Shown here: positions 17,560 to 26,187 of the stretch, one piece after another | How positions within the stretch are numbered: the first letter of the stretch is position 1 | Layout: each line of letters opens with the position of its first letter | Source: Rhizobium phaseoli | GTDB taxonomy: Bacteria > Pseudomonadota > Alphaproteobacteria > Rhizobiales > Rhizobiaceae | Direction: 5' to 3' | NCBI RefSeq assembly: GCF_010668805.1 | Contig: NZ_WUFT01000020.1 | Span: 48,558 to 112,557, forward strand | DNA length: 64,000 nucleotides | Notes under the pieces: model-generated | The model's input: the letters and a program-made list of their open reading frames with translations, nothing else | Databases searched by the model: none | Told to the model about the DNA's origin: nothing | Position numbers and translations under genes: made by a program

Positions 17560-17973
17560 ATGCTCAAAAAAATGATCTCGGTAGCGGCATTCGCTATTGC
17601 CCTTGTTGCCGGCACTGCAGCGCATGCCGCGGGCGACGCGGCGAAGGTTACCCTCGTCTACGACCACCAGCTTCCCAACGTTCCGGGCAAGAGCATCAAG
17701 GCGGTGCTCGTCGAATATAAACCCGGCGGCACATCGCCGGGCCACACCCACCCGAAATCGGCCTTCATCTACGCCACCGTTCTCGAGGGCTCGATCAAAA
17801 GCCAGGTGAACGACGGCCCGGTGAAGATTTACAAGGCCGGCGAAAGCTTTCCCGAATTCCCCGGCGATCATCACAGCGTCAGCGCCAACGGCAGCAAGAC
17901 CAAATCGGCGAAACTGCTCGCAATCTTCGTGGTGAACTCAGACGAGACGGAACTGACGACCGACGACAAGTGA
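17560..17973 (+). CDS. Secreted cupin-domain protein
   Basis: A 137-residue protein with a signal peptide (MLKKMISVAAFAIALVAGTAAHA) and a single cupin barrel. Motif 1 appears as GGTSPGHTHPKSAFIYATVLEG, supplying two His and the conserved Glu; motif 2 appears as AGESFPEFPGDHHSV. These residues would hold a divalent metal. AGGAGACAG lies just upstream of the start. It follows the SDR gene closely and was probably co-transcribed with it. Family members include quercetinase-like and storage-type proteins, so the reaction is unassigned; the periplasmic location is inferred from the signal peptide. Confidence 0.8.
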   Translation: MLKKMISVAAFAIALVAGTAAHAAGDAAKVTLVYDHQLPNVPGKSIKAVLVEYKPGGTSPGHTHPKSAFIYATVLEGSIKSQVNDGPVKIYKAGESFPEFPGDHHSVSANGSKTKSAKLLAIFVVNSDETELTTDDK

Positions 17974-18022
17974 CGTCACCCACGATGCCCGGCGCCGCCG
18001 GGCATCGATTTCTCCCGCCGTA

Positions 18023-19306
18023 TCAGGCGGCCTGCAGCGCCAGTTCCAGATCCGCCACAAGATCATCCGGATGCTCGATGCCGATCGACAGCCTGATCGT
18101 CGATTCCAACACGCCTATGCGCTCGCGGACATCGGCGGGCACGCCGGAATGCGTCATCGTGGCCGGGTGGCTCGCCAGCGATTCGGTGCCGCCGAGGCTG
18201 ACCGCCAGCTTGAAGACCTGCAACGCGTTCAGGAACTTGAAGGAGGCCGGCTGACCGCCGCGAATGTCGAAAGAGAAGGTGGAGCCGGCACCGGTGCATT
18301 GTGCGGCGAAGGTGCGTCCCAGCGGCGAGTCCACTTCGTGATAGGGCAGGTAGTGAACCTTTTCGACCTTCGGATGATCGCGCAGGAAATCGGCAACCGC
18401 CCGCGCATTGCTGTTTGCCCGCTCCATGCGCAGCTGCAGCGTTTCCAGCGAGCGGCCGAGCATCCAGCAGGAATGCGGATCGAGCTGGGTGCCGATCGCG
18501 CCGCGCAGCGCCTTGACCTGCTTGACGACAGCCTTGCGGCCGAGAACGGCGCCGGCGATCAGATCGGAGTGGCCGCCGACATATTTGGTCAACGAATAGA
18601 GCGAGATATCGGCGCCGTGCTCGATCGGCCGCTGGAAAACTGGGCCGAGCAGTGTGTTGTCGCAGACGACGATTGGCGTATGCCCCTGTTTTGCGCCGAT
18701 GGCGTCGGCGACGCGCCGGATCATCGCGACATCGACCAGGCTGTTGGTCGGATTGGCGGGTGTTTCGATCAGGATGACGGAAACCCGGCCCTTGGCCATC
18801 GCCTCCTCGGCCGCCTTCTGCACCGATCCCTCGCTGACCCCGTCGGCAAAGCCGATGGCGGCGACACCGAGATTCAGGAAGGTCTTGGCCAGCAATGTTT
18901 CTGTTCCCCCGTAAAGCGGCTGCGAATGCAGGACCGCGTCGCCCGGCCGGACGAAGGCAAGCAGGGTGGTGGCGATCGCCGACATGCCTGAGGAAAACAG
19001 CGCGCCGCTTTCCGTCCGCTCATAGACGGCGAGCCTGTCCTCGACGATCTCGCTATTGGGATGGTTGAAGCGCGAATAGACGAGGCCCGCGCCCTTGCCC
19101 GCCGGCGGCTCGCGGCGGCCGGAGACGTAATCGAAGAAGTCGCGGCCATCCTCGGCGGAGTTGAAGACGAAGGTGGAGGTGAGGAATACCGGCGGCTTGA
19201 CCGCCCCTTCCGAGAGTTCGGGATCGTAGCCGTAATTCAGCATCTGCGTTTCGGGATGCAGTGCATGATTGCCGATATGGGTTTTGGAAGGATGCGGGGC
19301 CGTCAT
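18023..19306 (-). CDS. Cystathionine gamma-synthase / methionine gamma-lyase family PLP enzyme
   Basis: A 427-residue fold-type I PLP enzyme of the Cys/Met metabolism family. The PLP lysine is Lys241 in SLTKYVGGHSD; other cofactor contacts are visible in YSRFNHPN, FSSGMSAI, ETPANPTN and the VCDNTLL aspartate. The start at 19306 follows AGGAGACG. The length is about 30 residues above the norm because of N-terminal additions. It could make cystathionine from an activated homoserine, or break down a sulfur amino acid; sequence alone does not decide. It stands alone between convergent genes. Confidence 0.85.
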   Translation of the reverse strand: MTAPHPSKTHIGNHALHPETQMLNYGYDPELSEGAVKPPVFLTSTFVFNSAEDGRDFFDYVSGRREPPAGKGAGLVYSRFNHPNSEIVEDRLAVYERTESGALFSSGMSAIATTLLAFVRPGDAVLHSQPLYGGTETLLAKTFLNLGVAAIGFADGVSEGSVQKAAEEAMAKGRVSVILIETPANPTNSLVDVAMIRRVADAIGAKQGHTPIVVCDNTLLGPVFQRPIEHGADISLYSLTKYVGGHSDLIAGAVLGRKAVVKQVKALRGAIGTQLDPHSCWMLGRSLETLQLRMERANSNARAVADFLRDHPKVEKVHYLPYHEVDSPLGRTFAAQCTGAGSTFSFDIRGGQPASFKFLNALQVFKLAVSLGGTESLASHPATMTHSGVPADVRERIGVLESTIRLSIGIEHPDDLVADLELALQAA

Positions 19307-19393
19307 GATCGTCTCCTCTGTCGGGATTGCCCAAGAACAAATTACATCAAAACCGCAGAGGAGAATGCAATGATCGATGCCGCTCGTTAACAG

Positions 19394-20473
19394 TCAACTC
19401 ACGGTCTCGCCCAAAGTGTCCGCAACATAGGCGCCGCGCGCGCCCATCGGCAGCGGCGTGCCCGTCGTCGTATCCCTTGCGGTCTGATGCTCCAGCTCGG
19501 CGTTGAGTTCTGCGCCGACAACGAGAATGACGACGGACAGCCAGATCCAGATAAGGAAGCCGATAAGCGCGCCGAGCGTGCCGTAAGTCGCGTTATAATT
19601 GGCGAAATGATCGAGATAGAAGGAGAAGCCGAGCGACATGGCCGCCCAGGCGATCGTCGTCAAACCAGCACCCCACGTCATCCACCGCAGCTTCGCAGGC
19701 TCCCGGCTGGGGCCGAAGCGGTAGACCGCGGTAACGGCAACCGCAACGACCAGCAGAAGCAGCGGCCACCGCATCAGGAGCGCCATGTGTTCCTTGAATT
19801 GATCGAGCCAGAGATAGGAGAGGACGACAGGCATGACCCCGACAAGCGCCACCATGACCACCGTCAAAAGCATCGCGCTCAAGGTGAAGCAGAGGCCTAT
19901 GAGGTTCAACCTGATAAGACCGCGCTTTTCGTTCTCCTCATAGGCGACGTTCATCGCATCGAAGATTGCCAGCGTGCCGCTATGCGTGCTCCACAGCGCG
20001 ATGCCGAGACCGACGAAGAAGGTGATGCCAAGCGCACTGTCACGCTTATTGACGAGTTCCTTGATCTGATCGGCAAGAAGGTCGAACGCCCCCGGCGGCA
20101 TCAGTCCGGCCAATTCGCGAAGATGTTCGGATATGGTGAGCGGGTCGGCGACCAGCCCGTAGAGCGCCACCAGAGCTGCCATGGCGGGAAACAGCGCCAG
20201 CAGCAGATAAAAGGTCACACCCGCGGCAATGAGTGTGACCCGGTCGTTCAGGACTTCATGGTAGACCCGCCAGAACACATCGCGAAGACCGCTGAGCGGA
20301 ATAGCCTCGGGCGTCGCGGCGCTGCGGCCATGATCGTCACCAGCGCGGCGGGGTTCCGCAGTCGGGGCAACGGCACCGCGCTCCGTCGCCTGCACCAACG
20401 CAACCGCACCGATCGCCGCAGCCACCATCGCCGCGGCGATCGACATCTTCTTGAGGTGAAGCCCACCTGGCAT
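19394..20473 (-). CDS. YihY/BrkB-family inner-membrane protein
   Basis: A 359-residue membrane protein. Residues 10-30 form a hydrophobic N-terminal segment. From about 60 the YihY/virulence factor BrkB domain appears, with DVFWRVYHEVLNDRVTLIAAGVTFYLLLALFPA, ALYGLV, GIALWSTHSG and the repeated hydrophobic helices up to LIWIWLSVVILVVGAELNAELEHQ. About seven membrane segments are visible in total. The family was once called RNase BN in error; its role is unclear, perhaps transport or envelope-related. An N-terminal linker rich in charged residues (about 31-55) is unusual. It marks the left border of the gene-free island. Confidence 0.85.
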   Translation of the reverse strand: MPGGLHLKKMSIAAAMVAAAIGAVALVQATERGAVAPTAEPRRAGDDHGRSAATPEAIPLSGLRDVFWRVYHEVLNDRVTLIAAGVTFYLLLALFPAMAALVALYGLVADPLTISEHLRELAGLMPPGAFDLLADQIKELVNKRDSALGITFFVGLGIALWSTHSGTLAIFDAMNVAYEENEKRGLIRLNLIGLCFTLSAMLLTVVMVALVGVMPVVLSYLWLDQFKEHMALLMRWPLLLLVVAVAVTAVYRFGPSREPAKLRWMTWGAGLTTIAWAAMSLGFSFYLDHFANYNATYGTLGALIGFLIWIWLSVVILVVGAELNAELEHQTARDTTTGTPLPMGARGAYVADTLGETVS

Positions 20474-21417
20474 CAGGATGCTCTCCGATCTGGTGCCGGG
20501 ATAACGCCGGATGCCGCTAAAGGATGCAAGCCGCTGCCCCCGCGATCATTCGAGCGCGACGGAGATCGTTCCGTCCCCCGAGCCGGTCGAGTAGCGGCAG
20601 TTTTGGCCGATTGGGGCTTGTCAAACCGGTCGCCGCGGGCGAATCTGTCGCTCGGCAGCCGAGCATACGAAGCAGCCTGCCGAATTCTAAGCCATTGATC
20701 TCATTATAATCACCTCCAGTTATGGAAGTGAACCCGCACTTTAGTTACGTTACTGGCTGATGATCTTTTCGGCACGCCCGCCCGACAACTACCGTTTCGG
20801 TCTAGAAGGCTGCGAATTCTGCCTCCAAGCGTTCGCAATCTTGCGACTACGGCGCCAATCAGCGATCGACAAAACAATAACGCCAGTGGCAATCACCTGC
20901 AATAGCCGCTCTTGTTATCGACGGTGAATATGGGGAACCGCACGCGGAGTTGCTTTCGCTGGCATCATCCAGAGTGCTCGCCTCGGTGGCCGGAGCCCGC
21001 GATCGAGATCTCAAACCCTCGGTCGCAGCCCGACAACGCATTCATGATATGCGCTCCGGATGTCTCGTCTATTGACCGGGTCGGCTCGCTTGAGAGCCGT
21101 CCCCTCCCCTGCTTCATAATCATTTGGTTCCGCCCCACGCCGAGGCCGGCGAGACAGTCATCCAGCTCGACCAGCCATCGCGCTGATGGATGCGACCTCA
21201 CATGGCGAAAGTGCAACCAGTTCGGCATCTCCAGCCATCGACCGATGCGAAATGCAGGCCAGCGCGGCGACGATACGTGCGAGCAGCCTCGTCGCAGACG
21301 TGCGACAGTTGGGCCTCGATCGGGTCACCCCTCGCCCAGAGGTCCTCCCCGCGACAAGGCCAGGCGCCAACTCGCGAACCACTGAACTCAGCTGCAGGAC
21401 CACGTGCGTGATTGCCC
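20474..21417. other. Gene-free stretch
   Basis: Open frames here are short, overlap on both strands and resemble no known protein. I see no clear promoter, terminator or repeat in this part. It is the first portion of a 3.3-kb island without recognisable genes. Confidence 0.5.
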
Positions 21418-21433
21418 GTTGTCCGCGGACAAC
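21418..21433. other. parS-like palindrome 1 (repABC type)
   Basis: GTTGTCCGCGGACAAC is a perfect 16-bp palindrome fitting GTTNNNNGCNNNNAAC, the centromere consensus bound by RepB of repABC plasmids. Here it is also flanked by a second inverted pair, TGATTGC and GCAATCA, two bases away on each side. Identical 16-mers occur at 22821 and 22975. Confidence 0.6.
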
Positions 21434-21499
21434 CTGCAATCAGACGATGACCGCTAGGCCCTTCAGTCCTCTCCCAACTGGTGTGCACAGCAGCGACAT

Positions 21500-22750
21500 G
21501 CGCGGGGTGCACCGCCGCCGAATGAGTGCAAGCAGCAGCGCTGGAGTACTTTCTAAAAGGCTCCAGCCCTTGACCTGCGTGCCTCAAAATGAGGGACGCC
21601 TGGAGGAGGCACCCCTCCACAAGAGCCGTTGGGATTTTGCGCCTCAATAGTGGGCGCTGAAGAATGCCGCATCGGCGCCCATGATCGCCTCATCCTGAAG
21701 AGTTCCCGAAGGGCCTGGAATCACCAGGCGGGCACGCCGGAGGTTAAACAAAGCAAGGAGCAAAACTTCGGCCGGTCCTTCTAGGCTCCGGCCTGCGCAC
21801 CTCAGGATCAGGGAGCTTGGAGGATGCAGCGCCAACATCCAAGAGAGCCTCTTCCTGAGGTGCCCCGCGGGGCCTCGAAGGACGAGGCGGGTGTGCCAGC
21901 ACAGAACGAATGCAAGGAGCAACGCTGGAGTGCCTTCTAAGAGGCTCCAGCCCTCGACCTGCGCGCCCCGAGATGAGGGACGCGGGGAGGCGCCGTCCAT
22001 AAGAGCCGTTGGAATTATGCGTCTCAATAGTGAGCGCTGAAGAATCCCGCACCGGTGTCTATGATCGCTTCCTCCCGAGGAGATCCCGAATAGCCTGGAA
22101 GCACGAGGCGGGTACGCCAGAGGTTGAACAAAGCAAGGAGCAAAGCCTCGACCTGTCCTTCGAGGCCCCGGCCTGCTGCCTACGCACCTCAGGATCGGGG
22201 CGCTTGAAGAATCCCGCGCCAACGTCCAAGAGAGCCTCACCTTGCGGCGCCTCGCAAGGGGCCCCGAAGGGCGAGGCGGGCGCGCCGACGCCGAATGAAT
22301 GCGAGGAGCAGCACCGGAGCCCGTCTTTCGAGGCTTCGGCCTACGCGCCTCAGCATGAGGGCGTTGAGGGATGCCCCTCCAACAAGGACGTTGGGCTCTT
22401 CCGTCTCAGTTGCGGGCGCTGGAGAATCCGACACCGCCCGCAAGAGCCTGATCCTGAGGCGCCCCGCACAGGGCCTCGGAGGACGGCGCGGTACCGACGT
22501 CGAAGAAATGCAGGAAGCAGCGTTGCGGCGTGTCCTTCGAGGCTTCGCCCTATGGGCTATGCACCTCAGGATGAGGGGCGTTGAGGGCGCCCCGCAAGAG
22601 AACTAGATTTCCTGCGTCTCAATTTCAGGCGTTGACGAATCCGCGTCACCGCCCACGAGAGCCTCGTCCTGGCGCGCGCCGCACGAGGCCTCAAAGGACG
22701 ATGCGAGTGCGCCGATGTCGAAGAAATGCACCGAGCAACGTCGGCGCCGC
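21500..22750. repeat. Degenerate tandem array with long/short alternating units
   Basis: Each unit carries the same order of phrases: GCGGG(T/C)GCGCC, AATGCAAGGAGCA, a GGCTCCAGCC- or TTCGAGGC-type stem, CCTCAGGATGAGG, and CCTCATCCTGAGG...GGCCTCGAAGGACGAGG. By the GCGGG landmark, units start near 21503, 21728, 21887, 22108, 22276, 22487 and 22703. Spacings are 225, 159, 221, 168, 211 and 216. The first four units form two long-plus-short dimers of 384 and 389 bp, with shared dimer-specific text (for example AAGAGCCGTTGG). The many small open frames across the array are by-products of the repeat. Confidence 0.8.
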
Positions 22751-22820
22751 GCGCTAAACGCAAAGAAGGATGGGCACCCAAAAGCGTGAGCGCCGAGAAT
22801 ACGGGCCTGATTGCAAATGG

Positions 22821-22836
22821 GTTGTCCGCGGACAAC
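22821..22836. other. parS-like palindrome 2 (repABC type)
   Basis: Second exact copy of GTTGTCCGCGGACAAC, just beyond the right end of the tandem array. TGATTGC also occurs upstream, as at copy 1, though the right flank is not its complement. Confidence 0.6.
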
Positions 22837-22974
22837 CATGTGGCCATCAAGACAAAACAAGCTCTCGAGCACACCCCCTCGCCGCTGTCGCCCAATTGAG
22901 CCTGAGACGCCCCCAAGCACCTGAAAAGAACGCAGCTGCCTGCGTGCTCCAGGAATAAACGGCCCGCAGCGCAA

Positions 22975-22990
22975 GTTGTCCGCGGACAAC
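22975..22990. other. parS-like palindrome 3 (repABC type)
   Basis: Third exact copy of GTTGTCCGCGGACAAC, 154 bases after copy 2, with unrelated flanks. Conservation of the 16-mer alone, with diverged surroundings, suggests that the core is what matters. Confidence 0.6.
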
Positions 22991-23080
22991 GCCGCCGAAT
23001 CCGGCCGCGAACGATAATCAGAAGCTGCGCCCAATTCGAGTTCTTCCAACCTCACCCGTCACGCGGCCCAACCGCCAAGC

Positions 23081-23109
23081 TTGAATTCGCCGCACTGCAG
23101 CACTACTTC
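23081..23109 (+). promoter_or_regulatory. Promoter of the small RNA
   Basis: TTGAAT (preceded by C, as in the rhizobial CTTGAC -35 box) and TACTTC (preceded by C) are separated by exactly 17 bases. The predicted transcription start is about 23115, which is precisely the first base of the first RNA hairpin. Confidence 0.6.
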
Positions 23110-23114
23110 GTGGT

Positions 23115-23232
23115 GGACCGAAGCGCTTAACCCCTCCGAGCCGCTTCGGTCCGACGGACAGCATTCCTCCTCCCAGGCTGTCGGTCAGTATCGAAGCCCG
23201 GCGCCCTCTCCCGCGCCGGGCTTTCGTTGTTT
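23115..23232 (+). ncRNA. Probable alpha-r14 / NfeR1-type trans-acting small RNA
   Basis: Three consecutive hairpins can be drawn. Hairpin 1 has an 11-bp stem GGACCGAAGCG/CGCTTCGGTCC (23115-23152) with CCCCTCC in its loop. Hairpin 2 is GACAGC/GCTGTC (23157-23182), with CCTCCTCCC (23166-23174) exposed in the loop. Hairpin 3 is GCCCGGCGC/GCGCCGGGC (23196-23221) with loop CCTCTCCC, followed by a T-rich tail. Loop CCUCCUCCC anti-Shine-Dalgarno motifs and a length near 120 nt are hallmarks of the alphaproteobacterial alpha-r14 family (NfeR1 of Sinorhizobium), which represses transporter mRNAs by masking ribosome sites. The assignment rests on architecture and motif, not on alignment. Confidence 0.72.
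23196..23232 (+). terminator. Rho-independent terminator of the small RNA
   Basis: A perfect 9-bp GC stem with an 8-base loop, followed by TTTCGTTGTTTC. It forms the third hairpin of the small RNA. Confidence 0.75.
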
Positions 23233-23764
23233 CGGTAAACCACTGTCGTCGCCGGATCGGCAACATCCTGCAATTCTTCCGTTCCTGTCGATCCGGCCCA
23301 CAAACGAGATGCGCCGGGATCGGCAGAGCCAACGGCAAAGTTCATTGCCTGCGTCGCCAATCTGCGCCGAAGTTGCCGCCGGCAGTGGCGAGCGTTTCAT
23401 ATAAACTCTCGTCGGCATGGCCATGGCGTGCATGCTCGGCACTTCCGGCTCGATCTCAAAGATCATCGACAGTAAATTTCAACAGCAGATTTTCCCGCTT
23501 CAATTGGAGAAAGCGCCGTTGGCGAGCGAGCCTGCGCCACGCTTCGAGAAGGCCAGCTCCAAGGTCGACACTCCGAGCGCGCCATCGTTCCAACCGTCTC
23601 CGCCCGCCGTTTGGATGCAGCGATATTGCCGCCGGTCAAAGCTGCGGCCCACTGATCGCACCGAACCAAGCGGCGAGGGGCATCGAGATCTGCGGCGCGG
23701 TGGTGGGCTGCATTGCTCTCGCTCGCAAAGGAGATGGAGCTGTCGGCTCTCTGGAATAAATGTT

Positions 23765-24658
23765 TCAAGGCTCGTCATAGCAGAGCGCCCATTGGTCGCC
23801 GATATACCAACAGCGTCCTATCCGCGGATCCGTCTTCCAAAGCAGGCTTTTGATGAACTCGATGCCGCCGCGCTTGAACGCGGCCGTCAGTGCCTCGATC
23901 TCGTTCTCGTCGATCGTCAACCCACCATCGGCGCAGACAAAATAAGCTGTGCCGATCCAGCGCGCCGCAAATCCACTCACGCCGCGCTCGATACGAAGTG
24001 CGGCGCCATGAGAGGCATGACGACCGCCATTCGTTGGCCGGCCTTGGCGCGGTACGCCGAGTGGCAACACCAGGCGCCCTCCGGGTCGCAGCATTTCGAT
24101 CCAGGGCGCCGCGGGGCGCCCGACAGCGAAATTCACGTAGATCGCATCCATCTCTTGCCGCGGCATGTGATTGCCGTCGGCGATGATGACGCTGACATTG
24201 GCCCGATCGGCAAGCGCTGATCGAGCGTGGCCCGCCAGATCGGGATCCATCTCGATGGCATAGACATGACCGGCGGCACCCACCAACTCCGAAAGAATGG
24301 CGCTATAATAACCTGTCCCGGCACCAATATGGGCGACGTGATCGCCGATTTGGACATCCAGCTCCGCCAGCAGCCGGGCATGCAGCGACGGGCTGCCATT
24401 ATTGACGCCCTTGTCGGACTGTAGCGCGAACAGCACATCCTGATAGGCCAGAACCAGCTCGGAGGACAGCAGCGGGCGATATCCGCCACCCAGATTGGCG
24501 ACCTGCCATGGCGGCGCACTAAGGAATTTTTCGTGCGGCACGACGGCAAAGGCGGCCTCGATCCGCGGGTTTGTCGTTCCGGCGGTTGCCGCCACCTGAT
24601 GGGCGTAGGCGCGGCGGACCACCGCAAGTTCGTCGGCCGTGAACGTCGCAGTGGTCAT
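23765..24658 (-). CDS. Protein-L-isoaspartate O-methyltransferase-like SAM methyltransferase
   Basis: A 297-residue protein. The SAM-binding motif I is HIGAGTGYYSAILSELVG, followed by the acidic VYAIEMDPDLA. The upstream text VPHEKFLSAPPWQVANLGGGYRP and the downstream PGGRLVLPLG resemble protein-L-isoaspartate methyltransferases. The canonical substrate-site motif is not clear, and the C-terminal 80 residues differ from bacterial Pcm. It may repair isoaspartate or methylate another substrate. It stands alone, convergent with the small RNA gene 530 bases away. Confidence 0.78.
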   Translation of the reverse strand: MTTATFTADELAVVRRAYAHQVAATAGTTNPRIEAAFAVVPHEKFLSAPPWQVANLGGGYRPLLSSELVLAYQDVLFALQSDKGVNNGSPSLHARLLAELDVQIGDHVAHIGAGTGYYSAILSELVGAAGHVYAIEMDPDLAGHARSALADRANVSVIIADGNHMPRQEMDAIYVNFAVGRPAAPWIEMLRPGGRLVLPLGVPRQGRPTNGGRHASHGAALRIERGVSGFAARWIGTAYFVCADGGLTIDENEIEALTAAFKRGGIEFIKSLLWKTDPRIGRCWYIGDQWALCYDEP

Positions 24659-24964
24659 GGCTCATCTCCGGACTTCGATCCCTTCCGTTTGCTAACCCGT
24701 TTGCGTCCGCGGATCCATATCTGTCGATACATGATCGATCTCGATAAAGGGGGGCAACTTCAGCAGGCGGCATTCGTGACGGAAGTTAATCGCTAATTTG
24801 CTTCCATTGCGGAAAACTTCATTGTTACGTCAAATGCTTAATACAGTCAGGACGACAAACGAAGCCGCCACCGCCCGGCGAATCTGACCTGCAAGCAGGC
24901 AGCATCTCCCAGAGCCGGCCATAGCCTCGGGCATCAACAGCCTCCCAGAGCGCCAACGATGCAA

Positions 24965-25474
24965 TCAGGCGCGCGGCGCCGTGCCACCCATGGCGTTTAC
25001 GCTGAAACGCTTCTTGATCCTGTCGACAGCTGTCCCGTCCTGAAGGGGGACCTGGACCAGTCTGTCATAGGTCTCAAAGCCCATCTTCGCGTAATAGCCA
25101 AGTCCGCTGACATTGTCGGCGCGGATGGTCGCATTGATGAATTCGAGCTTGAACTCTTCCGCTGCCGCCAGGGTCGCGGGAAAAAGCGCGCTGCCGACGC
25201 CTGCGGTCTTCGGGTTGATACGGGCAAAGGTCGCGATGTCGCCGACGCCTTTCGGCGGATCGCCGTATAAGCTCAGCGATTGAAAGCCGACAAGTGTCTG
25301 CTTGTGCTCGGCAACATGGCAGGCAAGCGAAAACTCGCCATCGATGAACCAGTCCGCAAACTCGGCGGCCGAAAGCGGGGTCTCGAGCGCTGTCGTTCCG
25401 CCGGCCCGGATAATTTCGTTCAGGAGAACGCTCAGTTCCTCCGCGTCGGAGGAGACGGCTTTTCGAATATGCAT
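24965..25474 (-). CDS. GNAT-family N-acetyltransferase
   Basis: A 169-residue acetyltransferase. The N-terminus (MHIRKAVSSDAEELSVLLNEI) is the usual GNAT beta1-alpha1. The acetyl-CoA site lies around TFARINPKTAGVGSALFPATLAAAEE, a variant of the Q/RxxGxG/A motif, and IRADNVSGLGYYAKMGFETYDRL is the C-terminal signature. It resembles PhnO/YhcK-type GNATs acting on small amines, but the substrate is not defined. The 300-base gap before it (24659-24964) contains nothing I recognise. Confidence 0.82.
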   Translation of the reverse strand: MHIRKAVSSDAEELSVLLNEIIRAGGTTALETPLSAAEFADWFIDGEFSLACHVAEHKQTLVGFQSLSLYGDPPKGVGDIATFARINPKTAGVGSALFPATLAAAEEFKLEFINATIRADNVSGLGYYAKMGFETYDRLVQVPLQDGTAVDRIKKRFSVNAMGGTAPRA

Positions 25475-25537
25475 GTCTTGGCTACCTCGTCGTTAGCCAA
25501 CAACCTATCGGCGAGATTTTGAGATGACAAGCCTGAG

Positions 25538-26185
25538 CTAACCATTCAGTCTTCGAACGAAATTGGTCATGGAGGCGACGATAATGGCGGCCGATGCCGC
25601 ACCGGGGTCGATATGGCCGATCACCCGATCGCCGAGCCGCGACGCCCGCCCCTTGGCCGCCGTCATATCCCTGGTCGCTTCGCAGCCTTGGTGCGCTGCC
25701 CGCTCCGCAAGCTCGAAACATTCGGGCAGAGAGGTTCCCGAGGCCCAGGCATCGAGCGCCGCGTTGGCCGCGGGCTTCCAGGCATCGACCATGGTCTTTT
25801 CGCCTGGCTCCGCCTTGCCGCGTTCCTGAATGCCCTGCGCCATCGCCGCGAAAACGCGCACGAACTCCTCGTCGCTCAGCTCCGGTCTGTCCTTGACGGC
25901 GGCTCCGGCGCGCATGAAGGCCGTCGCATAAAGCGGCCCGGAGGATGCACCGACCGCATTTAGAAATGCCTTTGCCGCCGCGTTGAAGACGGCCGTCGGC
26001 GCGGCCTGCGCGGGGTCGAGCCCGCCGACGGCCTTGGTCGCGGCCTCACAGCCGGCATCCATGGCAAGGCCATGATCTCCATCGCCGATGGCGCCATCCA
26101 GCTCGCAGAGATGATCACGCTGCGCCGCGATGTCCTCGGCGATCAGGGCAAAGAGGTGCTGCAGGTCTTTCGTCGTGATTGCCAT
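25538..26185 (-). CDS. dhaL: DhaL-type kinase subunit (ATP/ADP-binding)
   Basis: A 215-residue protein from ATG 26185, preceded by GAGGTGACG. DhaL binds nucleotide through magnesium held by conserved aspartates, seen in ELDGAIGDGDHGLAMDAG (DxxxGDGDHG); SSGPLYATAFMRAG and GDRVIGHIDPGAAS (DPGA) complete the site. It starts three bases before the dhaK stop region ends, so the two are coupled. No DhaM phosphotransferase is present, so the pair may use ATP directly. In this operon the ketose substrate may be L-erythrulose or dihydroxyacetone. Confidence 0.85.
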   Translation of the reverse strand: MAITTKDLQHLFALIAEDIAAQRDHLCELDGAIGDGDHGLAMDAGCEAATKAVGGLDPAQAAPTAVFNAAAKAFLNAVGASSGPLYATAFMRAGAAVKDRPELSDEEFVRVFAAMAQGIQERGKAEPGEKTMVDAWKPAANAALDAWASGTSLPECFELAERAAHQGCEATRDMTAAKGRASRLGDRVIGHIDPGAASAAIIVASMTNFVRRLNG

Positions 26186-26187
26186 CG

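Noticed and set aside
21644..22443. Several 70-200 residue frames on the minus strand of the array
   Set aside because: They repeat in step with the DNA units (similar GRGLEPLRR-type phrases) and lack ribosome sites, so they come from the repeats.
21500..22750. The repeat array as a CRISPR locus
   Set aside because: Units are 159-225 bp, diverged and palindromic throughout, with no constant short repeat and unique spacers, and no cas genes nearby.
20474..23764. repABC genes near the parS-like sites
   Set aside because: No frame in the island or elsewhere in the window resembles RepA, RepB or RepC.
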